Below the pieces are notes generated by a model that was given only the letters and a program-made list of their open reading frames with translations, ran no database searches and was not told the origin of the DNA. This document shows positions 1-10,655 of a DNA stretch of 64,000 nt, piece by piece. Within the stretch, counting starts at the first letter, position 1. Each line of letters opens with the position of its first letter. This DNA is from Paraescarpia echinospica (lineage: Eukaryota > Annelida > Polychaeta > Sabellida > Siboglinidae): NCBI GenBank assembly GCA_020002185.1, contig CM034538.1:64752005-64816004 (forward strand), read 5' to 3'. Made by a program: the position numbers and the translations under genes.

Positions 1-1105
1 TAAAGTGATGGCAAACATAACCTTTGCCAACATAACCAACAGGTTAGAATGGAACCAAATTGAACGACACATACAGCGCACATAGGAGAGATTATGTACA
101 CTATAACTATATCAACAATGCAGCAACACTGGTGCTACCAGAACAGTCTCAACCATCAGTAGCGGTTTCTGGTAATAGATACTCGCACAACATGCGAGCT
201 GGAAGGAAATATGAAACGCAAATGATAATACTAAATTATTACTGGGATACCCAGACATGTAATGAATAATTAATTATGACATAGCGCCTTTGAAATGGCG
301 GCGTCATTAACAAATTAGCATCGTGCGGTCCTTTGAAGATTGTTGTGCTTTTTTCTTTTTCTGTTTTCTTTTGCGTGTCACACCGCGTGGATCTCGTACG
401 ACAGGCGCATTGTCATGCAATGTATTTTCCAGAATAACATTTAATGTGGCATCTATGTTATTGTATTGAAGTTTTTTTAATTAAGTATCCTCATCGAAAG
501 TTTCTAATGGACAATTATTGCAAATTAAAGCGATATATGTGACACTGCTGTGTAGGGCCTACTTCGTTATAGAAAGAATAATAAAGCATTGCTTTTTTGC
601 CTTCAAGAAATATTGTCACGTTACGGCAACATAAGGAAATGTGTAGAAGCAAGAACGTGCCACTCTTATGTATTATTATAATTATGTAGATATTTCATGA
701 TAGTTTAGGTATTTAGGAAACGAAGTAAAAAGAGATACATCTACGAAGTCATTGTCTATTGAATAAACATGTAGGGAAATATGCCGTTAAAATATTAAGC
801 ATATTAGTATATTACAATGATATTTTCTGGATAAGGATTCAATAGTATTTCCTGTCTGCATATATTCAACATATTCCCCACAACGATCAATTTCCTATTC
901 GATACTCCCATTGGAGCGCGGTCACAGCGTCACTGAGACGTAATAGAGTAACCCGATGCATGGATAAAGTCAATCTAATTACTCATTGAAGTTCGCTCCC
1001 TTCGGATGCTATATTAATGCCGGAACTGTCAGCGGCGTCGGGTCGCGTTGTCATCAGAACTGATTAAAGGTTGTCGTGACCTCTCATAGAATAATCTATA
1101 GGACA
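1..1105. other. No gene recognised
   Basis: AT-rich sequence with only short, unconvincing reading frames. I see no splice-flanked coding segment, no RNA gene and no inverted termini here. Confidence 0.5.
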
Positions 1106-1109
1106 TCCT

Positions 1110-1480
1110 CTAAAGAGAGACAATCAATAAATTGCCACGCCGACCTGTTGACGGACAGACAACGCCCAGAACTACCATTGTTCGTTTCCGCCGCGAGCGT
1201 CGTAGAGATGTTGTGTATCGTGCCAGGGGCGGACTCAAAGAGTTCAACAAACCCTGCCCAACTGGAAATCGGATATATCTTAACGAAGACCTCACACCAA
1301 AGCGCTCCAAACTTGCATTCGAAGGCCGCAAACTGAAAATAGCAAAAACATCAATGACTGTTGGACGGCCAGCGGCAAGGTCATACCGATAGACAACCGC
1401 ACCATGATTCATGCAATCAAGAGCCTCAAAGACATTCACACATACGCGTAGACTCTGCCAGACTACTGTATTTGTCGCGA
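1110..1480 (+). mobile_element. Non-LTR retrotransposon ORF1 fragment (FP/L1-ORF1-like)
   Basis: The + frame around 1132-1392 reads TTIVRFRRERRRDVVYRAR, then a stretch with NRIYLNEDLTPKRSKLAFEGRKLK. The order 'IVRF...R..R..VYRAR..LK' followed by 'IYLNEDLT..R.KL...ARKLK' is the pattern seen in ORF1 proteins of many invertebrate LINEs (the baculovirus-FP-like domain). The similarity continues past the stop in a shifted frame as far as about 1480 (words such as IDNRTMIHAIKSLKDIHTY), so the copy carries a frameshift. There is no convincing ATG. It is an isolated fragment with no adjoining EN or RT. The family assignment is from memory of the motif; exact clade unknown. Confidence 0.6.
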
Positions 1481-2654
1481 GTAGTAATATGGTGAAATGC
1501 CTCCGATTCATACACGCTATCCGATGGTCACGCACAACCTCGAATTACACGTATTTGTTCCTACTGAAGCTGCAATGAGCACCTATTACTAGCAGGGGTA
1601 ATCTCAAAGACCTCTCACACAAGTGTTGACTACACCAAACAGAGACTACGGAATTTAGCGTTATGTCACATCCTTTTGTTGTTCTTTGCAATGTTTAGAC
1701 AAACATGGTGTACCACCAATACCAACCAGTGGTTTAGGAACGCATCATATGATCAAGTCATGTTTGTTCTATTAGTTTTAATAATAGATGTTATGTTTTC
1801 ATTTTTCCTACTTAATGATGCTACGTTTCACTACTACGTTAACTTAATTAAGATCAAATGCTTATTTAAATTAGACAAACTTTGTTTGTACACCCAGTTG
1901 TCCATGAATGGTATTCTAAGGTATATGTCTTTCCAACCTATTTTAATGATGGATGGTATGCCTGTTATAATGGTTTACATAGGATGTTACAGTTTACTTT
2001 TATTATTTTTATAAGCAGTGTTTAGATAAACTTAGCACACATAGTTATTCAAGGATATATACTAATATGGCTTAGACACGGTTTCAGTAAGTCATGCGTA
2101 ACGTTACCTAGTAATGCTTGTATACCTTTCGTATGTAAAGCACTTTGTTTATATTAGGTGGGTACCTTTCATTTTCATTTAATGAGGTACCTTGAAGTGT
2201 TTAAACAAGCATATCACACCTCGTTGTTGTGAATTATGGCACGGTAGTATTTTTTTATGCAGCCGGCAAGGCCACTAACGTTTTATCTGTTTCTGCATCC
2301 TTGTGTTCAGTTTACATACTGTACAGCTACATGTCCATCGCCATACTATTTTGCTTTACTTGTTGAACTTTGTCTAACAAAACATACAAATAAACACACC
2401 TATGCAATTACTCAAAACAACATAATTCATTTAGTGGTCACCTGTTCATTATTGATTGCCCCCTCGATGAAAATACCTTTGTTACATGTCTATGCACGCG
2501 CTCGTGTTTGCTATCCATAGTTCTTAAAAAAAAGAATTAATGGCAGAACATTTTGGTCGCACTTTTCTTTCACACTTGGTTGGAATTGATAACAACAATT
2601 TAATTAATAGATTAGATATTGATAACAATGAACTGCAAGTCATAAAACATTCAT
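1481..2654. other. No gene recognised
   Basis: AT-rich. The hydrophobic frame at 1676-2014 is built from T-rich sequence and shows no recognisable domain, so it is not called. Confidence 0.45.
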
Positions 2655-3250
2655 TGATTATGTCGACATATGCGGACAATATGTAGCGACATCACCCATC
2701 GTCCGTGACCTTGGTGTTGCAATCGATGCTGATTTACCGAAGGCGACACAGGTGGCAAATGTATGTTGAAGTGCTTACTACCATCACCCGAGAATTGCTC
2801 GTGTGCGAGAGGCAATGACGACCAGTGTCTGCAAATGTCTTGTCCATGCACTTGTGACATCCAGAATTGATTATGGAAATGCGATGCTGTTTGGTATACT
2901 TGACGGTCTGCTGCATCGTCTAGAGAGAGTCCAACGGTCAGACCCTCGTGTTGTGATGCAACTTCAACGAGGTGACCGGCGATCTATCACTGCTGTCCTA
3001 CAACACCTTCACTTGCTCCCAGCGAGAAAGCGCATCGAGTACAATTTGTTGTACACACGGCACTGTATGCAGGCACGCCAGTGTATCTCGCGTCACTGCT
3101 ACATCGTCACTCGCCACGCAGGACCCTACGCTCTGGCGGTGGTCTGCTTCTGGACTTTCCACGCTTGAAACTGGAACGTTATGGTCGCAGGGCGTTTGCA
3201 TGTGCTGGGCACTATTCCAGGATATTATGATGTGTAAATAAAGTTTATTG
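2655..3250 (+). mobile_element. LINE 3'-terminal fragment (RT C-terminal region)
   Basis: Reading the + strand with frame changes gives VRDLGVAIDADL, then (2803-3168) CLVHALVTSRIDYGNAMLFG, LERVQRSDPRVVMQL and LHLLPARKRIEYNLL, and finally FPRLKLERYGRRAF. This is the conserved tail downstream of the reverse-transcriptase palm in Jockey/CR1-type non-LTR elements. The catalytic part is absent, so this is a 5'-truncated dead copy, the usual outcome of incomplete reverse transcription. It ends in an AATAAA-containing TTATT-rich 3' tail near 3235-3265. At least two frameshifts separate the blocks. Confidence 0.8.
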
Positions 3251-3309
3251 TTATTATTAATTATCTTATTACGACACAGATCACTTTAAAATACTTGTTG
3301 CTGAAAAAA

Positions 3310-4200
3310 GTAAAAATGTCTTTGTACTCACCTTAAATATTCAATCTATAAATTATAAATTTGATGAACTTACATAATTCGTCAGCTAACTACAGGACAT
3401 AAACTATAAATGTGATGTAATTTGCCTACAAGAATGCTGGATATTCAATTTAACCGATTTAGCAAATATACGGCTACATGGGCACGATTGCATTGCTCAA
3501 ATAAAGAGCAGTAGTAACAATGGTGGCTTAATAATGTATGTTAACAACAGATTCCACCACAAAGTCCAACTAAACATAAAAACATACGAACACAGGGAGG
3601 AACTGATAATTAACGTAACTGGCGGTTACCTACCAAACTCATTACTATTGGTAATATATACAGGCCCCCAAGCGTGGTAAGAGAACATGTCAGGCAATTT
3701 ATTAATGAATTAACCACACTTATATTGTCAATAGAACAATCAAACACAACTATTAAAATAGCCGGGGACTTCAATCTTAATCTCCTGAAGATAAACCAAA
3801 TTTCAATATACAGCAAATTCGTTGATATGTTGACATACCACAGTTTATTTCCACAAATCACACTTCCTATCAGATTATCCCGCTCAAGTAGCACACTAAT
3901 TGACAATGAATTATGTAAAAGTCCGAGATCTATAGCCAGAACTACATCAGGTATATTAAAAAGGAAGTTATATGATCATCTCCCATGCTTAATACTCTCA
4001 GAAAGTTCTTTAGTCACTCCACCAAACCCAAAATGGATTAAAATCGACATCCAAAACGACAAAGCCACTCAAAATATAATATATTATATTACCTATACAA
4101 CAAACTAGACAAAAATCTAAAGACAGACTCCAATCTAAGTTACAATATTATACGCGAAGTAATTTATATAGCTAATAGTCCAATAAATTTAGAGTCAAAC
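3310..4200 (+). pseudogene. LINE endonuclease domain (decayed)
   Basis: This is the APE-like endonuclease part of the split LINE, which in an active element nicks target DNA to prime reverse transcription. The visible order is N-terminal LNIQSI, ICLQECW (the glutamate-bearing motif), a GGLIMYV strand, IYRPPS, and then the 3674-4108 frame with the AGDFNLNLL motif and STLIDN. The expected SDH motif is not seen before the sequence stops at the insertion boundary at 4200. Stops and frame changes break the first half (around 3370 and 3640). Confidence 0.75.
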
Positions 4201-4315
4201 CTTAAAGTCGGAGTTTTAGGCCAAAATACCATCGAACCTTAAAGTCGTAAACTAAAAACAAATTTTTGCACCACAGATCATTGAAAATGTCCTAAATAAT
4301 ATTGTAAAAGTCCCC
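4201..4315 (+). repeat. Left terminal inverted repeat
   Basis: Matches the reverse complement of 5866-5981 with scattered substitutions and small indels. The shared block GGAGTTTTAGGCC is near the outer end. Confidence 0.85.
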
Positions 4316-4704
4316 ATGAATCCTCCTTGAGCTAACCGCAGAATTCAAGATGACGTCCCGAAACTGATGAAATGCAATAAAACGGCTGTACCTGCCAAAC
4401 TATTAGAGATAGAAGGCATACAAAAATATCTAGTGGGGGTTTTTCAACCATGATCTATCCTATGGACACAGTTTAAATATAATTGAATCAACAGAACATG
4501 CTTTTTAAGCAATGTTTCACATTGTTCAAGGTCAAATGGGCAACTAAAGGTTCAAATATCAACAGCTTAATTATGACACAAGATAGTATTGGCAACATCA
4601 ACGTGATATACTCTCATATACACTGATATAAACACACTTGATAGGAACTGCACCAACCCCAGACTATCTATGTGTGCGTGTATGCTTCGTCCTTCATACA
4701 GATG

Positions 4705-4905
4705 TTAGAGCAGACCACTGCAGGATGCACACATAGGAGTGCAGTAGAGTCGCACCTTCCGACAGCAGCAGACCTTCCCACATTGGCCTTTACATCCGCA
4801 CGATACCATGCGAAGGAGCTTGCTTGGGGCTGGGGTTTTCTCGCTTGTTAGAGGGCACAGTCCGTCATCTTGCAATGACCAGCCCTGTAGAACCACCCAG
4901 GACAA
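4705..4905 (-). pseudogene. CXC-type cysteine-rich C-terminal tail
   Basis: The minus-strand frame begins with the ...WVVLQGWSLQDDGLCPLTS block, continues PAPSKLLRMVSCGC, and ends in a dense cysteine block: CGCKGQCGKVCCCRK, then YCTPMCASC. This layout (a 'PAP..LL..I.C.C' lead into a C-x-C-x3-C-x3-CCC-R-K cluster) is the tail of a large invertebrate protein family in which a DTD-containing nuclease-like domain is followed by a tesmin/TSO1-like CXC cluster. It lies downstream of 5345-5854 on the same strand, so both are probably parts of one broken gene inside the TIR element. It starts and ends without supporting signals. Family function is not known to me. Confidence 0.65.
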
Positions 4906-5344
4906 ACCTATTCCACATTCAACATTGTATTTGTTTACTTGTGACGTGTAATGTTAAATGTTGGAAATAAATTAATTACTTACTTACTTACTATATAACC
5001 GAATATACCGTTGGCGTCCCAATTTGAGCAAAATTTCAAATTAAAATATGTACAGCAACATATAGGATTAGAACTCATAAAATTACCCAGTCTGTGAGAG
5101 GCAGGGTGTTTTCACTCCAGTGCTGTACTGTGTGGTACGTGCGGAATAAATGCTGCCGGACAGCGGCATTTGTTGGCGACTGCGTCTCCATTCCGAACAC
5201 CGAGGGTAATTTATACTTCCTTATGGCTTTCCCGTAGAGTTATCAACGCATTTTCAAAAGTGCGTACACATTTGTTGCAATGGGTACTATGTTGAAGAAC
5301 GGACACATGTGCAAGTACAAAAAGCTTTGTGCAATCCCAAGAAC

Positions 5345-5854
5345 TTAATAAAGAGCTACATGTGAACTTATCTGTCCATAATAAATGTTCATACAGTTAT
5401 GATAAGGATATACTTTATATCTCAGGGCATCCAGCTTGGTATTCTGGTCACCACCATATATGGTTTTAAAAAACCGGTCGCCAGCATATGCGATTTCTTC
5501 TTGTATTCTGTTAGTGTGATTGAACACCTCCAAGTAGCCTACGTTGTCTATGTTATCCATCACCTTATTCAGCACGGTCTTTTTTCCATTGCCGAAGAGC
5601 GTAGACGCGCTGTCACACACACAAACAGCCTGGACGAAGAGCAGGTGGATCGTTGCAGTTCCGATCTTTTCCTGTATATCCAGAACATTGACACAGGAAG
5701 ACAGACATCGTCCCATGTACACACCACGTGTGCCACTCACCTGGTTCACTAGCAGTACTAGGATGTCAGTGTCGGTGGCAACAACAAGGACTGGGGTGGA
5801 AAACTCCAGGGCTTTTGAGACAATAAGCCTGTCCGCGTCTCCTTCGGCCTGCAT
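5345..5854 (-). pseudogene. DTD-domain protein fragment (PIN/FEN-like?) of the CXC-tail family
   Basis: The 169-codon minus-strand frame opens EGDADRLIVSKALEF, continues VLVVATDTDILVLLV, and later has FVQAVCVCDSASTLFGNGKK followed by a LDALRYKVYP block. In the family I recognise these correspond to an 'E.D.ll...A' motif, a 'DTDv.vLl' strand, an 'HA..GCD..s.F.GkGK' motif (here degraded to CVCDSASTLFGNGK) and an 'lR...f' region. The acidic spacing is reminiscent of PIN/FEN nuclease folds, which is inference. The N-terminal part of the protein is missing, so the element is probably a decayed or internally deleted copy. Confidence 0.6.
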
Positions 5855-5865
5855 GCAGTTGACTG

Positions 5866-5981
5866 GGGACTTTTAGTATATTATTCGAGACACTTTCAGG
5901 GATCTGTGGTGCAAAAATCAGCTTTTAGTTTACGACTTTAAGGCTCGATGGTATTTTGGCCTAAAACTCCTGGACTATAAG
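5866..5981 (-). repeat. Right terminal inverted repeat
   Basis: Partner of 4201-4315. The outermost bases are the only part where the two arms drift by a small indel. Confidence 0.85.
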
Positions 5982-6385
5982 AACAATAATTGAGCAAATT
6001 GGTTAGATTTGATAACTACAAACATAAAAAAACATATAATGCCATATTAAAGAGAAGCATACGTGCGTCAAACCAAGATTATTATGCATCTACGTTTGCT
6101 AAATATAAAACTGACATCAGTAATACATGGACAACTATAAAAGGAATTATTTCAAAAAAATGAAAAATCTTTTCCCGAATCAATATAAACAATAAAGAAA
6201 CAACAAACAAACTAGATATAGCTAATGCATTAACACGTTATTTTTTTACAAACATCGGCAGAAAACTGGCTAATAACATAGCGTACTCAGGAGAAAAAGA
6301 TTTCAAGCAATACCTTAACACAAATTGTAACTGCAAATTCGTACTTAAAGGAAATAAAAATAAGGCATTAGCTAAAATCCTTTTT
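5982..6385 (+). pseudogene. LINE endonuclease-RT linker (decayed)
   Basis: The + strand reads KLRKRIRASNQDYYAS-type sequence, then NTWTTIKGIIS, LDIANALTRYFFTNIG and KFVLKG. This is the region between endonuclease and RT in Jockey/CR1-type LINEs. It directly abuts the TIR element on the left and is interrupted at about 6385 by the second insertion. It contains a stop after GIISKK. Confidence 0.7.
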
Positions 6386-6987
6386 CCATGTGTACACAAA
6401 GTTTAACATTGTATGTAACATTTGACAACATTAAACAAATACAGAAAAATACATTTGTAGCATAAATTCGATTTTAAGTTCGTCTGTGAAGCGATTCCCG
6501 CGGAAAATGAAATTTTAATGAGCTAGGCGATCACGTGGTATCGTGACGTCACTTATGACACACACTCGCATCAGGCCGACCCTTTCCATGCATTCAGAGC
6601 ATGTTTACAAGGATAGCTTTTGGGTCGAAACGAGCGTCAGAACGAGTTATTGTGCAATATTCCGACGTAATACAAACATTAGTCATCATAGAGGAACAAA
6701 CATTTATCTTACGGTTCCACATGAATCGAATTTTATTCAAAACAACGAATGCGAATGAGCCTACAAGTCGACTAGGTTTCGCCGAGCTTGGGCTCGTTTT
6801 CAAAATAATTATATCGAATGCAACCAACGGGAGATAATCTACACCAATAAACATACATAGCAAACATATATTGTATCCAGCTACATAAAGTAACGTGTAT
6901 AATCTCATAATAGCACTAGAATATTGATATATGAAGGAGTTGTACAATTTATCATAACAACTTAAATCAGTCAGAGAGTTTCCGTTG

Positions 6988-7075
6988 GTCCCGCTAGCTC
7001 AGTGGGTAGGCGCGTTGGTTATTTGTCGTTTATTTTACAATCGGGCGACGCCGGTTCAATCCTGACAGCATGCAA
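6988..7075 (+). mobile_element. tRNA-derived SINE head (A and B boxes)
   Basis: TAGCTCAGTGGGTAGG fits the pol III A box (TRGCNNAGYNGG) and GGTTCAATCC, about 50 bases later, fits the B box (GGTTCGANTCC). The sequences flanking the two boxes do not pair as an acceptor stem and the intervening region is not a normal anticodon arm, so this is a SINE or tRNA pseudogene rather than a working tRNA gene. Confidence 0.6.
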
Positions 7076-7187
7076 ACCTTTGATTTTCTGTACACTGTTT
7101 TTGTTTATGTTTTCACGAAGTAATATAAAAAAAATCATTTTATACTATAATGCACTGTTTGTAAATATTTTTTTTATTTTTGTAGTA

Positions 7188-7424
7188 ATTATTTATTCGC
7201 CACAAAAATGAAAATATGGTCATTATATATAACGATGTTTCTAAATTGTATTTATCCAGACATATCTCAATCTGTTTTCACATATATATTTACAATATAT
7301 TACCGTATAATATATTTACAATTAATAAATTATATACCCATTACATTATATTTGTTTGGATAAATAAAATTTAGAAAAATCGTTATATAATGACCATATT
7401 TTCATTTTTGTGGCGAATAAAAAA
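7188..7424. mobile_element. Short MITE with ~65-bp inverted termini
   Basis: 7188-7255 (TTATTCGCCACAAAAATG, then a stretch containing ATATGGTCATTATAT) is the reverse complement of about 7362-7424 with few differences. The ~100-bp centre is AT-rich and non-coding, so the unit is about 240 bp. It is nested within the 6386-7739 insertion. Confidence 0.75.
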
Positions 7425-7439
7425 TAAAATAAAATTAAA

Positions 7440-7500
7440 AACTTATGACTCAAACTCGCACCAGGCCGACCCTGGCCTGATGCGAGTTTGAGTCATAAGT
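7440..7500. repeat. Near-perfect palindrome
   Basis: ACTTATGACTCAAACTCGCA and its complement form ~27-bp arms around the spacer GACCCT. The same word occurs again at 6549-6578 in the left orientation. Confidence 0.85.
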
Positions 7501-7739
7501 GACGTCACATCTCGGCATCCCGAAAAGCGCGCCAAAAATATGCATATTCGAAAATGTCCGGATGCACACCATAAAATGTGGAATTTCTAATTCATTGAAT
7601 TTTTTTGATTTTTTTGGCTTGGTGGACGTGGAAATAGATAGCAGGATGTAATATAACATGAATTCGAGCAATAAATGTTTTTATTCCCTTTAATAACATT
7701 GACTAACTAATTGTACAAAATACAAGAGACAACCTTCCG

Positions 7740-9259
7740 TCTAAAACCAATACCGGATGTGATTCCATTTCAACTAACTTATTAAAATAAATCGCACCAA
7801 AAATAATAAAATCTTTAGCGCTTGTTATAAATCAAATCTTTAGCACGGGGATCTTCCCTGAAAAAAAAAAAGGTTATTCAGCTATTTAAAAATAGTGACT
7901 CGTCAATACTCAACAACTATAAACTAATATCTCTTCTACCAGCTATATACAAATTTTGGAAACAATTATGGGGAATCAACTATCGTCCTATTTCGAAAGT
8001 AAAAAACTGTTTGTCGAAATCTCAACATGGCTTCCGCTCTGGTCAGTCGACTGAATATGCTGCATTAGACCGGGTAGACCGAATAACAACCGACATGGAT
8101 AACAGTGAAGTACCATTCAGCATATTCCTTGACCTTTCCCAAGCATTTGACACTTTAGACCATGATACATTACTTTGTAAATTAACACAGTATGGTATTG
8201 GTGGGGTATCTCTGAAACTTTGTGAAAGTTATTTAGCAAATAGAACACAATATGTAGAAATTGGTGATATAAAATCAGATACCTTATCAATAACAATTGG
8301 TGTAGCTCAAGGCTCCATCCTTGGGTCAATTATCTTTATTATTTATATTAACGACGTTTCAACAGCTAGATCAATGTTCAATTTCATATCCTATGCAGAC
8401 GACATCACTTTGTTAAGTAGAATTAGCAATTTCACAACCGCACACAATGATGGTGGTGAAACATTGATAAATGAGGAACTCTACAAAATTATTGAATGGC
8501 CAGACATAAGTAAGCTTTCCCTTAACGTTGCGAAATCGAAATTCATGGTTTTTTCACATGTCCCAAAATATTTAAAACACTTGTTCCTAAAATTAACAAT
8601 ATAATAATAACAAAGGTTAAAAAAAAAAAATTCTTGGGATTGACTTTAGACACACATCTAATCTGGAAAAAACACTGTGAAAATATATCAAACAAATATT
8701 CTAGAATAACCAATACACTTAATACCGGTAGACTTAAATTAATTCTGCCAATGGGAATTAAAATAATGTTATATAATAAATTATTAGTACCACACATAAA
8801 TTATTGCTTAACGACTTGGGAGGTCAACTCTCAAAGAATTAATCAACTTCAGAAAAGGGTAATTGGATAATAACTTTGAGTCATTTTAAATGCACTGACC
8901 TGTTATTTAAAAAACTAAACTTACTAAAAGTGAATGATATGCTAGCCATTCAGGAATTAAAATGTTATTATAAATTTATGCATACTAAATTATCTACATA
9001 TCTACAACATTGGCAGATAACAACTAACACCATGATTCGTGGTCACAATACACGCAACCAGCAAGAAATACACATTTACGGTACAAACCATACATTCGCA
9101 AAACATTGTCTTAAATACAGTTTACCACATACAATCAACAATACCTCCCAAAGTATGACAGACAAACTTTATACACACAGTTTACATGGTTTCGTAAATT
9201 ATGCAAAGTATCACATCATTCAAAATGTAAAGAAAAAAAATCACGTGCACAAACATTAA
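7740..9259 (+). pseudogene. LINE reverse transcriptase and C-terminal region (decayed)
   Basis: The RT begins near 7745 with a SISTNLLK, APKIIKSLALVIN, GIFP order, continues in the 8011-8604 frame (SKSQHGFRSGQSTEYAALD, FSIFLDLSQAFDTLDH, AQGSILG, and the catalytic SYADDITLLS box), then 8634-8870 (LGLTLDTHLIWKKH, PHINYCLTTWE) and 8876-9259 (HNTRNQQEIHIYG, KLYTHSLHGFVNYAK). The YADD box is intact, but at least three frameshifts or stops separate the blocks (before 8011, near 8610, near 8872). The sequence fits the Jockey/CR1-type group; clade not fixed. Confidence 0.85.
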
Positions 9260-9580
9260 TTGTTAAGCCTGCACATATACACGCAATCAACTGCAATGAT
9301 GTCATATACGACCAAACACTATACAATACTATGTATTTACCTACTCACTTCACCACACACTATGATCATACAACCCAGCTGCATACTAAAACACAAAAAT
9401 TAAGTTGGTTTAGTAACGATGGATATTACTACATTTTAACGTTTAAGTTTTGTATAATTTTCTTTCAACAGAAACTGAACTAATATATCACGACTAGTGG
9501 CTCCTGCGGTAACGACTTTCAACTAGTCTTAGTAGGAGTACCCATGAGCCTCTCTGTAACTTCTGTTCTGTTCTGTTCTG

Positions 9581-10436
9581 ACTACTTATTGGTCTTTCGT
9601 TTGCAAGTATAAAATGTACATGGAAATAAGCGTTTAAAATAATTATCTAAGTTATGAAATTTATGTCAACGTAGACCGCGGGTCTCAAACAAGAAAAATT
9701 CCATCTGAAAGTAAGCTACCAACATCAACACTATACACAAGGGCAAGGCTTCCGATTATCAGATCGTTCCCACTTAGACAAATGTCTTAACTATCATTTA
9801 TATTCAGATGCCCTCTTTCCGTACACGGAATTCCGGGAACGCATTTCCAGACACGTAAACAACAGTGTAACACGTGGAACTTACCTGATCGGTCCCAGCG
9901 GGAGAATCCTAGATACATCCGCTGTATGTGCAGTCTTGCGAGACGTGTGGCACGCGGTATAACGTGGAGTTATTAAAGCTCCACTGTTCTCCGGCAAGTC
10001 AACTGTTGTACAGCTACCTGCCCCCGCAGACACTGGACAGCGGAATATATAGCGGAGGCAATGCAGATGCAACGGCAGGGTACCACAGCGAAGGCTGCCG
10101 GACGATGCTAAGCGGCGGAAGAGAACGAGTATGCTACGCAGTCCACCAGCCACTGTTCCTTCCGTCACTGTATCGATCGGCAGAAGAGGAGGCAAGCATC
10201 AGTCGTTGATATGTTGAGCCCCGCCCACCCGCCGGTTTGACCAGATTTGTTTTGATTTGATTCGGATGAAGATGTCGTAAGAGCAATTACGATAATCATT
10301 GCAAAAATAGGAGTACTGATGCGACAGTATTGCAGCTAATAAATGCAGGTTCCGCCTAGGATATTTCCGGAGACGTAGCAGTTTATTTCCATTACGGTCC
10401 TTGTGGCTAGGCCTATATGCCGATTAAAAGGTAAAC
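9581..10436. other. No gene recognised
   Basis: Contains a GC-rich island (about 9880-10210) with open frames on both strands. None shows a motif I recognise, so no coding call is made. Confidence 0.4.
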
Positions 10437-10655
10437 GTATGATCTTATACAGGTTTGGACTGCTCAAAGCGTTATATATTTCATCCCCTGGCAAACGTGT
10501 TTATTCGAACACCATGTCGACACCTGAATGAATAGGAAAAACGTGGATTGAACGCGAACCTGTCCAAGGTTCGAAACGTCAGCAAGAGGAGTCGAACCGG
10601 GAATCTCTCGATTCAATGTCCGATGCTCTATTAACAACGCCATCGCCTATCGTTC
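10437..10655 (-). mobile_element. tRNA-derived SINE, family S, minus-strand copy
   Basis: Read on the minus strand it has AGAGCATCGGACATTGAATC, then CCCGGTTCGACTCC (a B box), TTTCGAACCTTGG and ATGGTGTTCGAAT, followed by a GCTTTGAGCAGTCC block. The same landmarks in the same order occur at 16150-16427, 26149-26458 and 33993-34268. Confidence 0.75.

Larger units (their letters stand above)
4201..5981. mobile_element. DNA-transposon-like element with ~113-bp terminal inverted repeats
   Basis: 4201-4315 and the reverse complement of 5866-5981 match along almost their whole length. Both run CTTA(A/T)AGTC, GGAGTTTTAGGCC, CCATCGA(A/G)CCTTAAAGTCG, GCACCACAGATC and AAAAGTCCCC at the same spacing. The sequence between holds minus-strand relics of a gene (5345-5854 and 4705-4905). 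The element sits inside the linker of a LINE, which resumes at 5982, so it inserted as a unit. The left flank ends AAC and the right flank begins AAC, a possible 3-bp target duplication that could be chance. No transposase of a known superfamily is recognised. Confidence 0.8.
6386..7739. mobile_element. Composite insertion inside the LINE
   Basis: The LINE reading stops near 6385 and resumes at about 7740. The outer ends show weak inverted similarity: an A-rich segment with ACATTTGTAGCATAAATTCG near 6450-6475 against the complement of about 7660-7690. Further in, a strong inverted match pairs 6541-6578 with 7472-7508 (GTGACGTCACTTATGAC core). Inside are a tRNA-like SINE head, a short MITE and a palindrome, annotated separately. 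No transposase-like frame is present. Exact ends are uncertain by tens of bases. Confidence 0.55.
3290..9580 (+). mobile_element. Jockey/CR1-superfamily LINE, split by two later insertions
   Basis: Three separated blocks join into one element. 3310-4200 is the APE-type endonuclease: LNIQSI start, CLQECW, NNGGLIMYVNN, IYRPPS, and GDFNLN then TLIDN in the 3674-4108 frame. 5982-6385 is the endonuclease-RT linker (NTWTTIKGIIS, IANALTRYFFTNIGRKLA). 7740-9259 is the RT and its C-terminal region. The element finishes near 9579 with a short TTCTG/TGTTC repeat, as CR1-like LINEs often do. The intervening 4201-5981 and about 6386-7739 are younger insertions. Frameshifts and stops occur in all blocks, so it is not functional. 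A second fragment of the same family lies at 15475-15665. Confidence 0.8.

Noticed and set aside
1676..2014. Hydrophobic 112-codon frame as a membrane protein
   Set aside because: T-rich low-complexity sequence; no family, no gene context.
6988..7075. Functional tRNA gene
   Set aside because: A and B boxes are present but no acceptor stem pairing or normal anticodon arm; called a SINE head instead.
9880..10210. GC-rich open frames on both strands
   Set aside because: No motif, no splice context, and neither strand is clearly better.
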